Below, one piece after another: positions 30,204-38,870 of a DNA stretch of 64,000 nucleotides (its first letter is position 1; each line of letters begins with the position of its first letter). A model generated the notes under the pieces. That model was not told the DNA's origin. It saw only the letters and a list, made by a program, of their open reading frames with translations, and did not search any database. The translations under genes and the position numbers were made by a program. The stretch is from Pseudomonadota bacterium (GTDB lineage Bacteria > Desulfobacterota > Binatia > Binatales > Binataceae): the NCBI GenBank assembly GCA_021324885.1, contig JAJPIF010000014.1, positions 62,001 to 126,000 of the forward strand, given 5' to 3'.

Positions 30204-30279
30204 TCCCCGGTAGCTCAGTCGGTAGAGCGGACGGCTGTTAACCGTCAAGTCGCTGGTTCGAATCCGGCCCGGGGAGCCA
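30204..30279 (+). tRNA. tRNA-Asn(GTT), 3' CCA encoded
   Basis: Acceptor TCCCCGG/CCGGGGA, D-arm GCTCAGTCGGTAGAGC, anticodon arm GACGG-CTGTTAA-CCGTC, T-loop GGTTCGAATCC; discriminator G then CCA at 30277-30279. Confidence 0.96.
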
Positions 30280-30457
30280 GTCATCGGCGGAGGAGCCCGC
30301 CCCAGCCGTCGATACGAACGATTTTTCTCAGTCTGCCGCTGAAGCCTGATTGACGTTTTTTGAAAAAACTTTTTGCAACAGCGCCTTCGATTTACCGATT
30401 ATGATGTTGCCGGTTGGCAATTTATCGCCCGCCGCCCGATAGCCGAGCCGTGACGCC

Positions 30458-31717
30458 TCACGCTTGAGCGGCCGCTGGTTGGACGGATTGTTGGACGCGC
30501 AGGGGAGTGCAGGCGATGGTGGCGATACTACCGGCGGCCAGCAACGCCACGAACGTTTCGAAGGCGTAGAGATAGCTGCCGCGCAGGTCGAAGATGCGGC
30601 CGGCGATCAGCGGTCCCAGGGCGGCGCCCGCGGTGTGGAAGAAGCCGATCAGACCGTAGAGCGAGCCGAAGCGCCGCAACCCCATCGATTCGGCCATCAC
30701 CAGCGGCAGCACAGCCAGCGGCGCGCCGAAGGTCAGGCCATAGACCGCGACGAAACCGATTAGCGGCAGTTCGCGGCGCGCGCCGATCAGGAACAGGATT
30801 CCCGCGGCCATCCCCAGTAAAGCCGCGCTGAGCGCCGCGCGCGGTCCGGCCCGATCCGCGGTCCATCCCATCACGAGTTTTCCCAGGCCGCCCAATGCGA
30901 GCATCACGCTCAATGCGAATGCGGCGCGTCCCGGCGCATAGCCGATTCCGATCAGGTAGGGCACGCAATGCAAATTGGTGCCGGAAACCGCGACCGCGAA
31001 GCACAGCGTCGCGATCGACAGCATCCAGAAGGAGCGGCTGGCCAGCGCCGCGCCGGTTTCCATTCCGGGCAGCCTGGCGGCGGCATCCGCCACGCCGGAG
31101 TGCTTTTGGTCCGGCGGGCGCGTGCGCACCAGGATCAGGACGATTGGGACCACGACCACGAACACCGGCGCCGCCAGTATCAGATAGCCCAGGCGCCAGC
31201 CCATCAGGCGGATTACGCGATCCGAAATCAGCGTCATCACCATTCCGCCGATCGACGTCCCCGCCATCGTCAGTCCCATCGCAATGCCTCGCCGCGCGCC
31301 GAACCAGTTGGCGATCACCATCGAGCACGGCAACAGGGTCGCAGCCCCGATTCCCAGCCCCAGTAGCAGGTAGGCAGCGACCATCACCGGATATGAATGG
31401 GCCATGCTGGCGATCGTGAATCCACACGCCGCGCAAATCGCGCCGGCGGCGATCACGAGTCGCGCCTCGACTCGGTCGAGGATCCATCCGATAAACGGCG
31501 CGCTGACGCCGGCGGCCAATGCCAGCGCGGTCTGCAGAGATGAAAGGCGCGCGCGGCTCCATCCGAAACTGCGAATGAGCGGCGTAAAGAAAACCCCGGC
31601 CGTGTTGTAGCCCGATCCGAAGATGAAAAAGAGGGTGATAAACAGCGCCGCCACGACCAGCCATGCGCGGGGCGGCGTGTCGCGATCGACCGGCAGGCCC
31701 TGATGTTGTCCGGTCAC
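30458..31717 (-). CDS. MFS transporter (MCT/OFA-like)
   Basis: SFGWSRARLSSLQTALALAAGVSAPFIGWILDRVEARLVIAAGAI; GWTADRAGPRAALSAALLGMAAG. Confidence 0.88.
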   Translation of the reverse strand: MTGQHQGLPVDRDTPPRAWLVVAALFITLFFIFGSGYNTAGVFFTPLIRSFGWSRARLSSLQTALALAAGVSAPFIGWILDRVEARLVIAAGAICAACGFTIASMAHSYPVMVAAYLLLGLGIGAATLLPCSMVIANWFGARRGIAMGLTMAGTSIGGMVMTLISDRVIRLMGWRLGYLILAAPVFVVVVPIVLILVRTRPPDQKHSGVADAAARLPGMETGAALASRSFWMLSIATLCFAVAVSGTNLHCVPYLIGIGYAPGRAAFALSVMLALGGLGKLVMGWTADRAGPRAALSAALLGMAAGILFLIGARRELPLIGFVAVYGLTFGAPLAVLPLVMAESMGLRRFGSLYGLIGFFHTAGAALGPLIAGRIFDLRGSYLYAFETFVALLAAGSIATIACTPLRVQQSVQPAAAQA

Positions 31718-32331
31718 TGCGCGGCGCTCATCGGCACATAGCCTTCGACGCCGTCCTTCATGCGGATCTTCAGATAACTCAGCGCCTGGCCGATAACGTG
31801 GATATATTTGCCGCGATGCACTTCGGCGAGCTTGTCGGAGAATTCATTGGGCGCCGCATAAACCGGCGAATCCGCGGTGAGCAGGAACTGTTTGTCGTAC
31901 GGAGTCACCAGATAGACGGACGACGGCTCGATATAAGCCGTGCGGCCGTCCTTTAATTGCACCTGCAGATACGATTTGGTCGAACCCGTGACCTGGACGT
32001 ACTTGCCCGCGCTCAGCGTGCCGATCTGCTCGCTGCGTTTGCTGGCGCGGGCGTAGATCGGTGCTCCCACCGTCTTGACCTTAAGTCGCGCATTGGCCGG
32101 CTCGACCAGGGTTTCCACGGCGGGCGCTGCGACGCGGCGGCGCCGGCGATGGCGCACGCGCTTTTTATGATGGACCGGAGCGGGGGCCGGAGCAGCTTCC
32201 GGCGGTGCCACTCCTGCGGGCGGTGGCACCTCGGACGGGGGCGGAGGTGGGGGCTCGCCGGTCTGCGCGCGCACAGCCGGCGGCGCGGTCAGGGTGAGCG
32301 CGAGGAGCAGCACAAAGGTGAAACGGCGCAT
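31714..32331 (-). CDS. Secreted Pro-rich protein with two tandem SH3b-like domains
   Basis: Signal peptide, Pro-rich linker, Lys/Arg cluster HHKKRVRHRRRRR, then two repeats (GAPIYARASKRSEQIGTLSAGKYVQVTGSTKSYLQVQLKDG..., DSPVYAAPNEFSDKLAEVHRGKYIHVIGQALSYLKIRMKDG...). 4-bp overlap with downstream MFS gene. Confidence 0.75.
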   Translation of the reverse strand: MRRFTFVLLLALTLTAPPAVRAQTGEPPPPPPSEVPPPAGVAPPEAAPAPAPVHHKKRVRHRRRRRVAAPAVETLVEPANARLKVKTVGAPIYARASKRSEQIGTLSAGKYVQVTGSTKSYLQVQLKDGRTAYIEPSSVYLVTPYDKQFLLTADSPVYAAPNEFSDKLAEVHRGKYIHVIGQALSYLKIRMKDGVEGYVPMSAAQ

Positions 32332-32442
32332 TGCTAACCTTTCCTGAGCCCCGGTTTAGTCAGGGCGTCTGCATATTAGACGTAGGGATCGTCGGCAACG
32401 TCTCAGGCAACGCAACGATCAGCATTACTCGGCCATCTGAAT

Positions 32443-33960
32443 TCAGTCTGCAATCGCGGCGGGTTCTTCCTCGATAATCGTGTGCCGCCCGCGGCGGCCG
32501 GACAACTCCGCGCCGGCATGATGGGGCAGCGGCACGAACACCAGCGACCCCAGCAATCCCAGGCCGCCGGTCAAAAGGAACGCCGGCACGATGTCGCGGG
32601 CGGTGAGCGCCCTGGAATGATCGATTGCCATCCCGACGCGCAGCGCGAGCGCCGCGATAGCCACGCCCAGGCTGATACTCAACTGCTGTCCCATGCTGGC
32701 CAGGCTGCTGGCATTGCTCATCAGTCGCTGCGGCACGTCCGCGTAGCCCAGCGCGTTGATACAAGTGAATTGTAAAGAGCGGAAGAAGCCGCCGGAGAAC
32801 AGGACGATCGCGATGACCAGGTGCGGGGTGGTGGGCCGGAACAGCGCGCAACAGAGCATGAAGGCCGCGCTGATTACGCCGTTGAAAATCAGCAACGTCC
32901 GGAAGCCGAACCAGCGGATAATCGGGTTGATCATGATCTTCATCGAGAGGGCGCCCAGCGCGCTGGCGAAGATGATCAGTCCCGACTTGAACGGATTGAT
33001 GCCGAAGGCCAGTTGCAGCAGCAGCGCCAGCAGAAACGGCATCGCGCCGATTCCCATCCGAAACAGCCCGCCGCCGACGGTCGAAACCCGGAAGGTCGGA
33101 ATCGAGAGCAATCCCAAATCGATAATCGGATGGCGGGCGCGCCGATAATGCAGCACGTACAATCCCATCGAGACAGCGCCGCCAATCATGAGGGCGGCCA
33201 CCAGCGCGGGCGGAAGTTCGCCGCGCCCCACCGACTCGAAGCCGAAGACCAACGCCGCCAACCCGATTCCGGTCAGCGTGAATCCAAGCAGGTCGAGCGG
33301 GGGAACGTTTTCCTCCCGGATGTCCTTGATGAACAGCGTCACCATCACGATTCCGAGCAGGCAGATCGGTACGTTGATGAAGAAAATCCAGCGCCAGGTG
33401 CTGTAGGTGACGATGAAGCCGCCCACCGGCGGTCCGACCACGGGTCCGATCAGGGCGGGGATACTCAAGTAGGACATTGCGGTCACCAGATGGCGTTTCG
33501 GGACCGTTTTCAGGATTACCAGGCGTCCGACCGGCACCATCATCGCGCCGCCGCATCCTTGGAGAATTCGCGCGCCCACCAGCTCGGGCAGCGACTGAGA
33601 AAGCCCGCACAGCACGGAGCCGATGGTGAAAATCACAATTGCGGCGCGGAAGATGAGCCGGGCGCCGAAACGATCGGCGACCCAGGCGCTGACCGGAATG
33701 AATACGGCCAGACTCAGCAGATACGACGTGATCGCCAGGTTAAGCCGGATCGGGTCTTCGTGCAGCGACCGAGCCATCGCGGGCAGCGCCGTTGTAATAA
33801 CGGTGGAGTCGAGCAACTCCATGAACAGGGCGCAGCCGACGATAAGCGGGACCAGGACTTCGGTGAATTCGCCGTCCTGCGCTGGAGCGCAAGCGTCAAG
33901 CGCAGAGGACCCGGTTGAATTTGAGCGCAGCGGTGGGGGCTGTTGAAAAAACCTGAACAA
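32443..33960 (-). CDS. DHA2/EmrB-QacA family MFS drug transporter
   Basis: LIVGCALFMELLDSTVITTALPAMARSLHEDPIRLNLAITSYLLSLAVFIPVSAWVADRFGARLIFRAAI. Confidence 0.92.
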   Translation of the reverse strand: MFRFFQQPPPLRSNSTGSSALDACAPAQDGEFTEVLVPLIVGCALFMELLDSTVITTALPAMARSLHEDPIRLNLAITSYLLSLAVFIPVSAWVADRFGARLIFRAAIVIFTIGSVLCGLSQSLPELVGARILQGCGGAMMVPVGRLVILKTVPKRHLVTAMSYLSIPALIGPVVGPPVGGFIVTYSTWRWIFFINVPICLLGIVMVTLFIKDIREENVPPLDLLGFTLTGIGLAALVFGFESVGRGELPPALVAALMIGGAVSMGLYVLHYRRARHPIIDLGLLSIPTFRVSTVGGGLFRMGIGAMPFLLALLLQLAFGINPFKSGLIIFASALGALSMKIMINPIIRWFGFRTLLIFNGVISAAFMLCCALFRPTTPHLVIAIVLFSGGFFRSLQFTCINALGYADVPQRLMSNASSLASMGQQLSISLGVAIAALALRVGMAIDHSRALTARDIVPAFLLTGGLGLLGSLVFVPLPHHAGAELSGRRGRHTIIEEEPAAIAD

Positions 33961-34088
33961 GCATTTCCTCCGGCGGCAGCCATGATCTCCTGCCGGGGCT
34001 TCAGCATCACGTCTCGCCGCTGGACTTGGTTCGGCAGTTCAGCGGCACCTCTGATGCAGATTATGCCAGCAGGCAACGGTTGGGACTA

Positions 34089-36959
34089 CTACGATTGGTT
34101 AAGCAGTTGCGCCAGATGGATTGGGCGGCGGCCAGGGCAGAAATGCGCGATTTGCGAACGGCAGGAAAAGCCGTCGCTGACCACGATTGTATCGGGTCGG
34201 GCAGCGCGGACCGCGGGAAGCAGCACGCGCTCGCCGATTGCGCGGGAGACTTCGTAGTGTTCCGCGTTATAGCCGAACGGACCGGCCATCCCGCAGCATC
34301 CTGAGTCCGGCGTCTGCAGTTCCAATCCCGAAATTCGCTTCAGGATCGCGATCTCGTTATCCAGTCCGGCGATCGCCTTCTGATGGCAATGGCCATGGAG
34401 CAGCACGGCGCGCCCGGACAGAGCGGGCAGGACGATTGCGTCCGCTTCGCGCGCCAGGAATTCGTCCAGCATCAGGCTTGATTGGGCGATTTTCGCGGGC
34501 CGCCGATCCTTCGGAAACAGCGCTGGCAGCTCGTCGCGAAACGTCAGCACGCAACTGGGTTCGAGTCCGACGATGCTCCGGCCAGCATCGACCAACGGAG
34601 TCAGCGTGTCCATTATCCGGGTCAGCCAGCGCCTTGCCAGATCGAGCATCCCCTGGTCGAAAAGAGGGCGGCCGCAACAGAGATCCACGGGGGGAAGCTC
34701 GATATCAAAGCCGCAGCGCTCCAGCAGCTCTACCGCGGCCCGTCCGACGTCGGGGTCGAAGAAGTTGGTGAAGGTGTCGGGGAACAGGACCACTTTGCGC
34801 CCGCGCACGGCGCTCGCTGATCGACGGTAAAACCAGGTACGAAAGGGCTGGGCGGCAAACGCCGGCAGCTTGCGGTCGGGATGAATCCCGAAAAGCCTGC
34901 GCATGATGGATTGTGCCATATTCAGCCGCATCAGGCGGTTGACCGCAGCGGGCGCGAATTGCGCGAGCGCGCCAGCCTGATGGATGCGGCCGAAGAGCTG
35001 AGCCGAAAGCGGCCGGCGATGGCGCTGGTAGTAATGCGACAGGAACTCCGCTTTGTAAGTTGCCATGTCCACACCAGCCGGACATTCACGCTTGCATCCT
35101 TTGCAGGCCAGGCACAGGTCCAGCGCGTCGTAGAGCGCGTCATCGGCCGGCTTGCCGTGAAGGAAATTCCCCGTGAGCGCCTCGAACAGCAGATGGGCGC
35201 GCCCGCGCGTGGAATGCGCTTCCTCGCGCGTCGCCATGTATGAAGGGCACATGGTGCCGCCGTCGGTGCGGCGGCATTTGCCAATCCCGACGCATCGCGA
35301 GGCTGCTCCCGCAAAACCATGGTCGGCGCTGAAATCGAAATTGGTTTGCCGGCTTTTCAGTCGGCCGTTTCGACTATGCTGCGGGGAAGCGGCCAGACGC
35401 AGATGAGCGTCGAGAGCGTCGGGGGCGACGATCACGCCCGGATTCATGCGATTGTCGGGATCGAAGATGCGTTTGAATTCCGCGAAGGCCTCGATCAATT
35501 CAGGCGGGAAGATCTTCGGCAGCAGTTCGGAGCGCGCCCGTCCGTCGCCATGCTCGCCGGACAGCGAACCGCCGAACTCGGCGACCAGATCAGCGATGTC
35601 CTCCACCGAATGGCGAAACTGGCGCACGCCATCTGGCGTGGAAAAATCGAAATTGATCCGGCAATGGACGCATCCGTCGCCAAAATGGCCATAGAAGGTG
35701 GCGGCCTCAAGCCGATGTGCGGCCAGCAAGCTGTCGAAACGGCGCAGGAATCCGCCCAGTTTTTCCGGCGCAACGGCGGTGTCTTCGGCGCCCGGCCAGG
35801 TGCGCGGACGGCCGGCGATAACGGCGCTGGCGCCCAGTCCCGACTCGCGCAATTCCCACACGGCGGCCTGTTCGCGCTCATCGCTGAACAATTTGCAGGT
35901 CGGGCGCACCGGGAATCGCTCGGCCGCGCGGGCCAGCTCCGCCGCGCGCCCGCGCGCCTGCTCCGCGGTGTCGGCGCCGAATTCGACCATCAGGTAGCCG
36001 CCGCCCGGTGGAAGCCTCCGCTCGACTTCCGATCCGCCCACCTTCATCCGGCACAATTCGACCAGGCGTTGGTCGAATCCCTCCAGCGCCTGCGGACGAT
36101 GCTCGAGGATCAATGGCACCTGGTCCGCCGCTTCGAACATCCCCTTGAATCCCATTACCAGCAGCGCGCGATAGCGCGGACGCGGCACCAACCGCACCGT
36201 CGCGGATTGAGTGATGGCCAGCGTGCCTTCGGACCCCACCAGGGCGCGGGCGACGTTGAAGCCGTTTTCGGGCAGGAGCTGGTCGAGGTTATAGCCGGAA
36301 ACGCGGCGCGGAATACGGGGAAATCCGGCGCGAATCGCCTCGCCGTAGCGCTCTGGCAAAGCCTTCAAGCGCGAGAAGATCAACTGCGATCGTTCTTCCG
36401 CAGCGCCGGCCTCCGTGCCGGCGTCCAACCGCAGTCGGGTGCCATCATAAAGCAGCGCGTCGAGCCCGATCAGATTGTCAACCGTCTTGCCCCATTGGAC
36501 CGAATGGGCGCCGCAGGAATTGTTGCCGATCATACCGCCCAGGCAGCATCGATTTTTGGTCGTCGGATCGGGCGCGAACTGAAGGTCGAATTTGGCGGCG
36601 GCCTGGTTGAGCTGCGTCAACACGACGCCGGGCTCGACGACCGCTGTCCGCGCTTCGGGATCGATTTTCACAATCGAGTTGAGGTACTTGGAAAAGTCCA
36701 GGACCAGCGCGGCATTGCAGGTCTGACCGCCCAGCGAGGTGCCGCCGCCACGCGCTAAAATCGGTATCTGGTTGTCGCGCGCCAACGCGAGTGCGGCGCC
36801 GACGTCGCCCTCGTGCCGGGGTATGACGACGCCGAGCGGGATCAGGCGATAGTTGGAGGCGTCGGTGGAGTACAGCGCGCGGCTGCCCTCATCAAAGCGG
36901 ACCTCGCCCTCAACGCGGCGCCGCAGCTCATCCTGAAAGACTGGGAGAGAGACTTTCAC
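34089..36959 (-). CDS. FAD-binding oxidase fused to Fe-S/CCG heterodisulfide-like domains (GlcD/GlcF-like fusion; D-2-hydroxyacid dehydrogenase type)
   Basis: FAD-binding: PILARGGGTSLGGQTCNAALVLDFSKYLN; Fe-S: CVGIGKCRR...MCPSYMATREEAHSTRGRAHLL and CLACKGCKRECPAGVDMATYKAEFL; CCG motifs VDLCCGRPLFDQG and DSGCCGMAGPFGY. Confidence 0.92.
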   Translation of the reverse strand: MKVSLPVFQDELRRRVEGEVRFDEGSRALYSTDASNYRLIPLGVVIPRHEGDVGAALALARDNQIPILARGGGTSLGGQTCNAALVLDFSKYLNSIVKIDPEARTAVVEPGVVLTQLNQAAAKFDLQFAPDPTTKNRCCLGGMIGNNSCGAHSVQWGKTVDNLIGLDALLYDGTRLRLDAGTEAGAAEERSQLIFSRLKALPERYGEAIRAGFPRIPRRVSGYNLDQLLPENGFNVARALVGSEGTLAITQSATVRLVPRPRYRALLVMGFKGMFEAADQVPLILEHRPQALEGFDQRLVELCRMKVGGSEVERRLPPGGGYLMVEFGADTAEQARGRAAELARAAERFPVRPTCKLFSDEREQAAVWELRESGLGASAVIAGRPRTWPGAEDTAVAPEKLGGFLRRFDSLLAAHRLEAATFYGHFGDGCVHCRINFDFSTPDGVRQFRHSVEDIADLVAEFGGSLSGEHGDGRARSELLPKIFPPELIEAFAEFKRIFDPDNRMNPGVIVAPDALDAHLRLAASPQHSRNGRLKSRQTNFDFSADHGFAGAASRCVGIGKCRRTDGGTMCPSYMATREEAHSTRGRAHLLFEALTGNFLHGKPADDALYDALDLCLACKGCKRECPAGVDMATYKAEFLSHYYQRHRRPLSAQLFGRIHQAGALAQFAPAAVNRLMRLNMAQSIMRRLFGIHPDRKLPAFAAQPFRTWFYRRSASAVRGRKVVLFPDTFTNFFDPDVGRAAVELLERCGFDIELPPVDLCCGRPLFDQGMLDLARRWLTRIMDTLTPLVDAGRSIVGLEPSCVLTFRDELPALFPKDRRPAKIAQSSLMLDEFLAREADAIVLPALSGRAVLLHGHCHQKAIAGLDNEIAILKRISGLELQTPDSGCCGMAGPFGYNAEHYEVSRAIGERVLLPAVRAARPDTIVVSDGFSCRSQIAHFCPGRRPIHLAQLLNQS

Positions 36960-36966
36960 CTCAATT

Positions 36967-36985
36967 CTCTCCCTTTGAGGGAGAG
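36967..36985. repeat. REP-like intergenic palindrome
   Basis: CTCTCCCT-TTG-AGGGAGAG, perfect 8-bp stem with 3-nt loop in the 51-bp gap between two genes. Confidence 0.5.
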
Positions 36986-37010
36986 AGCGTTCAGCGCCCG
37001 CTGCGCGGAC

Positions 37011-38051
37011 TCACGCCGGGTTGATCGCGATCTTTCCCATCACCTCGTTGCGTTCCATTATTTCCTGCGCCCTGCCAAGTTCCTTGAGCGGCAGCACCTT
37101 GCCGACCACCGGTTTGATCTGGCCGGACTCCACGAAGCGCAGGGCGTCGATCAGCTCCGCTTTGTTGCCCAGATGGGAGCCCAGGTAGTTCTGCTGCTTG
37201 TTCCACAGCAGGCGGATGTCCATGTGGGCGTCGAAGCCGGAGGTGGCGCCGCAGACGACGATAGTGCCGCCCCATTTCAGGCACTGCATCGAGATTGGCC
37301 AGGTGTCGGCGCCGGTATGCTCGAAGACGATGTCGGCGCGCTTGCCGCCGGTGAACTTGCGGACTTCCTTGAAAACATCCTGTTTGGTGCGATTGATCAC
37401 GAACTCGGCGCCCAGTTCGCTGCACATTTTCAGTTTGTCGTCGCCCGAAGCGACGGCGATGGGACGGGCGTTGAACAGCTTCGCCACCTGAATCGCCATG
37501 ATGCCCAGGCCACCGGCGGCGCCCCAGATCAGGACAAAGTCGCCGGCGCGGATTTTGGCCCGCGTCACCAGCATCCGCCACACCGTGACCAGCACCAGCG
37601 GCAGCGACGCGGCTTCTTCATGGCTAAGTTTGGCCGGCTTGGGCAGCACGTTGACGGCGGGAAGCTTGCAGAATTCGGCGTGACCGCCGTCGAGCGGACC
37701 GGTCTGGAAGCCCCAGATCTTGAAGTCTTTACAGAAGAATTCGTTGCCGGCGGTACACTGTTCGCATTCGCGGCACGACAGTCCGCAGTGGGAAATCACC
37801 TCGTCGCCCACCTTGACGTTGTGCACGCCGGGTCCGATTTCGGCGACCACACCGGAAACGTCGGACCCCGAAATGTGGGGTAGAATGATTTCCATGCCGG
37901 GCAGACCCCGACGCGCCCAGATATCGTTGTAGTTGCACGCAGAGGCCTTAACCTGGATCAGGACCTCGTTGTGACCGACCTTGGGACGTGGAGTTTCCTT
38001 GTATTGAAGAACCTCCGGTCCGCCATTTGCTTCGAAAATGACCGCCTTCAT
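37011..38051 (-). CDS. MDR-superfamily enoyl-(CoA) reductase; resembles crotonyl-CoA carboxylase/reductase core
   Basis: CNYNDIWARRG (no catalytic-Zn Cys), structural-Zn CGLSCRECEQCTAGNEFFC, DFKIWGFQTG, GDFVLIWGAAGGLGIMAIQVAKLF, DIVFEHTGADT, NYLGSHLGNKAEL. Confidence 0.82.
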   Translation of the reverse strand: MKAVIFEANGGPEVLQYKETPRPKVGHNEVLIQVKASACNYNDIWARRGLPGMEIILPHISGSDVSGVVAEIGPGVHNVKVGDEVISHCGLSCRECEQCTAGNEFFCKDFKIWGFQTGPLDGGHAEFCKLPAVNVLPKPAKLSHEEAASLPLVLVTVWRMLVTRAKIRAGDFVLIWGAAGGLGIMAIQVAKLFNARPIAVASGDDKLKMCSELGAEFVINRTKQDVFKEVRKFTGGKRADIVFEHTGADTWPISMQCLKWGGTIVVCGATSGFDAHMDIRLLWNKQQNYLGSHLGNKAELIDALRFVESGQIKPVVGKVLPLKELGRAQEIMERNEVMGKIAINPA

Positions 38052-38390
38052 ATCGTGATGCTCCGCTTGTGACGCAAAGTTTGCTTAAGAATCTTAAATC
38101 CGAAAGCTCAACATAGGTAGCCTTTTGTCGTTTTTTACACAACAGCCGCTCGGTCGCGCCGCCCGCTACCCACGCGGGTTCAGCCATACGCCGGGAGGGT
38201 CGGCCGCGGCGCCAGTTGATTGATCCAATGCAATTCCATAGAAATCAACCGGCTTGCGGCGCTTTTTCCATCCACCAGGCGCCTGGATGCTCTCCGGCCT
38301 GTAAAGCGCTGCGAGGTTGGCACGGATCGTCGCTGTGCGATGATATCCAGCAGTCGCACGGTCAATGAAAGACCGGCATAGTGGTATAAA

Positions 38391-38870
38391 ATGGCTGTCA
38401 GAAAAATCGAGCGGGGGCATTACTTCGAGGATTTCGAAGTCGGCCGCGTCTTCAAACATCATTGGGGCCGCACCATCAATGAAGGGGATAATTCCCTCTT
38501 CACCAGCGTGACGATGAATTTCAACCCGGTCTACTTCAACCGCGAGTACGCCCGCAGCCTGGGTTTCAACGATATCATCGTCAATCACATGCTGGTCCTG
38601 AACGTGGTTTTTGGGCTGTCAGTGGAAGACCTCAGCGAGCGCGCCATCGCGCACCTGGGATATGAGAAGGTGAAATTTCTGGGCACGGTCTATCCGGGCG
38701 ACACTCTGACTTCGCAATCGGAGGTGCTTTCCAAGCGCGACGCTTCGCGGCCCGATCGCGGAGTGGTCAGGTTCCGCACCAGCGGATTCAATCAGCGGGG
38801 CGAAAAGGTGCTCGAATACGAACGTCCCGTGTTGATTCGCAAACGCAATCCCGCGCCCGCCAAGGAGTGA
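38391..38870 (+). CDS. MaoC-family hot-dog dehydratase/hydratase (copy 1)
   Basis: GHYFEDFEVGRVFKHHWGRTINEGDNSLFTSVTMNFNPVYFNREYA. TGATG overlap with next gene. Confidence 0.88.
   Translation: MAVRKIERGHYFEDFEVGRVFKHHWGRTINEGDNSLFTSVTMNFNPVYFNREYARSLGFNDIIVNHMLVLNVVFGLSVEDLSERAIAHLGYEKVKFLGTVYPGDTLTSQSEVLSKRDASRPDRGVVRFRTSGFNQRGEKVLEYERPVLIRKRNPAPAKE

Noticed and set aside
30355-30369. GTTTTTTGAAAAAAC palindrome after the tRNA
   Set aside because: AT-only, near-zero loop; too weak to call a terminator, though it lies in a convergent gap.
32821-33918. 365-aa plus-strand ORF antisense to the DHA2 transporter
   Set aside because: Extremely Arg/Gln/His-rich, shadow of a membrane protein gene.
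35319-36758. 479-aa plus-strand ORF antisense to the FAD/Fe-S fusion
   Set aside because: Long but typical codon-bias shadow; opposite strand encodes clear FAD-binding and Fe-S motifs.
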